A DNA stretch of 64,000 nt from CAWFZT01 sp963820415 (lineage in GTDB: Bacteria > Chloroflexota > Anaerolineae > Anaerolineales > Anaerolineaceae): NCBI GenBank assembly GCA_963820415.1, contig CAWFZT010000006.1, positions 434,001 to 498,000 of the forward strand. The letters run 5' to 3'. The position numbers and the translations under genes were made by a program. Positions 62,996 to 64,000 of the stretch are shown here, piece after piece. Positions within the stretch are counted from its first letter, which is position 1; each line of letters opens with the position of its first letter. Below the pieces are notes generated by a model, which did no database searches, was not told where the DNA came from, and saw only the letters and a program-made list of their open reading frames with translations.

Positions 62996-64000
62996 ATGAC
63001 TCCTACCACCCAGGATCATGATCTTAAAAACGCAAAATTTTACAACCTGACGCTGGAGGAACGCCTGCTGCGCCTGGCAGATCAATCCGATTTAACCGCC
63101 GAGGAGTTGGCCGCCCTGGCCGGACGTCCAGGACTGACGCCCGAGCAGGCCAATCCCATGGTCGAAAACGTGGTGGGCACTTACGCCTTGCCGCTCGGCA
63201 TCGCTCAAAATTTTGTCGTCAACGGCCGCCCAATACTGGTTCCAATGGTGATCGAAGAACCGTCAGTGATTGCCGGAGCATCCTTCATGGCGCGCCTGGC
63301 TCAATCCAGCGGGGGCTTCTTCGCCCGAGCCGACCCGCCCGAGATGATCGGTCAGATGCAGATCCTCGACCTGTCCGACCTGCCCAGCGCCCGGCTGAAA
63401 CTCCTCGAACAGAAAGAGCGCCTGCTGGCTGAAGCAGCCCTGGTCGACCCGGTGCTGACCCGCCTGGGCGGCGGGCCGCGCGACATCCAGGTGCGCATCA
63501 TCGAAGCATCGCCGATCGGGTCCTTCCTGGTACTGCACCTGATCGACGACGTACGGGATGCTATGGGCGCTAACGCCATCAATACCGTCACCGAACGCCT
63601 GGCGCCCCTGGTACAGGAAATTACCGGTGGGCGGGTGCTGCTGCGCATCCTGACTAACCTGGCCGACCACCGCCTGGCGCGCGCCCGCGTCACCATCCTC
63701 CTGGACGAGCTGGCTGCGCCTGGATTTTCCGCCGCCGACGTACGGGATGGCATCCTCAGCGCCTGGGCCTTTGCCGCCGCCGACCCTTACCGGGCTGCCA
63801 CCCACAACAAGGGCATCATGAACGGTATCGACGCGGTAGTAATTGCCACCGCCAACGACTGGCGCGCTGTAGAAGCCGGAGCGCACGCTTATGCCGCCCG
63901 CTCCGGGCGCTATACCAGCCTGAGCACCTGGGGAGAAGATGCCCAGGGCAACCTGACCGGCACCCTGGAAATCCCGTTAGCCGTGGGCATCATCGGCGGG
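62996..64000 (+). CDS. mvaA: Hydroxymethylglutaryl-CoA reductase, class II, cut by window end
   Basis: The first 335 residues of a class II HMG-CoA reductase, linking HMG-CoA and mevalonate. The N-terminal FYNLTLEERLLRLADQSDLT, catalytic Glu in MVENVVGTYALPLGIA, the Asp-containing cofactor region LVLHLIDDVRDAMGANAINTV and the catalytic Lys in ATHNKGIMNGIDAVVIAT are all seen. The ATG has GGAG seven bases upstream. In Chloroflexota the enzyme may serve the mevalonate pathway to isoprenoids. The C-terminus is outside the window. Confidence 0.93.
   Translation, partial: MTPTTQDHDLKNAKFYNLTLEERLLRLADQSDLTAEELAALAGRPGLTPEQANPMVENVVGTYALPLGIAQNFVVNGRPILVPMVIEEPSVIAGASFMARLAQSSGGFFARADPPEMIGQMQILDLSDLPSARLKLLEQKERLLAEAALVDPVLTRLGGGPRDIQVRIIEASPIGSFLVLHLIDDVRDAMGANAINTVTERLAPLVQEITGGRVLLRILTNLADHRLARARVTILLDELAAPGFSAADVRDGILSAWAFAAADPYRAATHNKGIMNGIDAVVIATANDWRAVEAGAHAYAARSGRYTSLSTWGEDAQGNLTGTLEIPLAVGIIGG

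Overview
The window looks like chromosomal DNA of a Chloroflexota bacterium, probably of the class Anaerolineae. This is inferred from the gene mix: pyruvate:ferredoxin oxidoreductase next to a dihydroorotate-dehydrogenase-like gene, VanW and S8 proteins, GH130, class II HMG-CoA reductase, nickel SOD, and exporters that fit a single-membrane cell. Many starts have a TATAAT box only 5-11 bases upstream and no ribosome binding site, which points to frequent leaderless mRNAs. PFOR suggests an anaerobic or fermentative metabolism; sodN/sodX and tatABC suggest that oxygen stress is met.

Layout. 1-4.4 kb: the 3' part of nifJ (six single-base insertions), a DHOD-like gene, infA, rpsU, a transglutaminase-like membrane protein and a VOC-family epimerase. 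4.4-11.7 kb: a complete rRNA operon on the minus strand (16S, tRNA-Ile, tRNA-Ala, 23S, 5S). An IS1202-type insertion sequence with a 15-bp target duplication has landed between two candidate rRNA promoters. 11.8-20.9 kb: vanW-like gene; a TetR-controlled five-gene ABC export operon with a clear operator; an AbiEii-type nucleotidyltransferase with its partner; an SGNH hydrolase; an acyltransferase.

20.9-43.2 kb is a partly decayed carbohydrate-use island. Intact genes are a GH2 beta-mannosidase, a GH130 phosphorylase, two LacI regulators, a complete binding-protein-dependent sugar importer, a second (orphan) sugar-binding protein and a phosphotriesterase-like hydrolase. Between them lie relics: a sulfatase start fused back-to-back with a sulfatase-maturase fragment, a collapsed GT39-type glycosyltransferase, a second GH2 with three lesions, a URO-D-like scrap, a truncated sugar-binding protein, a zinc-ribbon gene broken at a homopolymer, transposase scraps and a headless DNA methyltransferase. 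An IS5/IS1182-like element with 7-bp target repeats sits at the edge of the first LacI promoter. The theme is uptake and breakdown of beta-mannosides, apparently once linked to sulfated glycans.

43.2-48 kb: a rhamnose operon (rhaB, rhaI, rhaD) with a YcaQ-like DNA glycosylase gene joined to its end. 48-52.3 kb: tatB-like, tatA and tatC, then nickel superoxide dismutase with its maturation protease (frameshifted) and a frameshifted MFS transporter. 52.5-58.1 kb: a PAS-GGDEF-EAL protein and a secreted S8 protease. 58.4-62.7 kb: a membrane-anchored LuxR-Kelch protein, a secreted protein built of four repeats, a small lipoprotein, and a membrane protein with a consensus promoter carrying LexA-like boxes. 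The window ends inside an HMG-CoA reductase gene.

Several frameshifts (nifJ, tatB, sodX, one MFS gene) hit otherwise well-kept genes and may be sequence errors. The lesions in the 21-38 kb island include large deletions and a nonsense codon and look like real decay. Family names come from reading motifs by eye; no database search was run.
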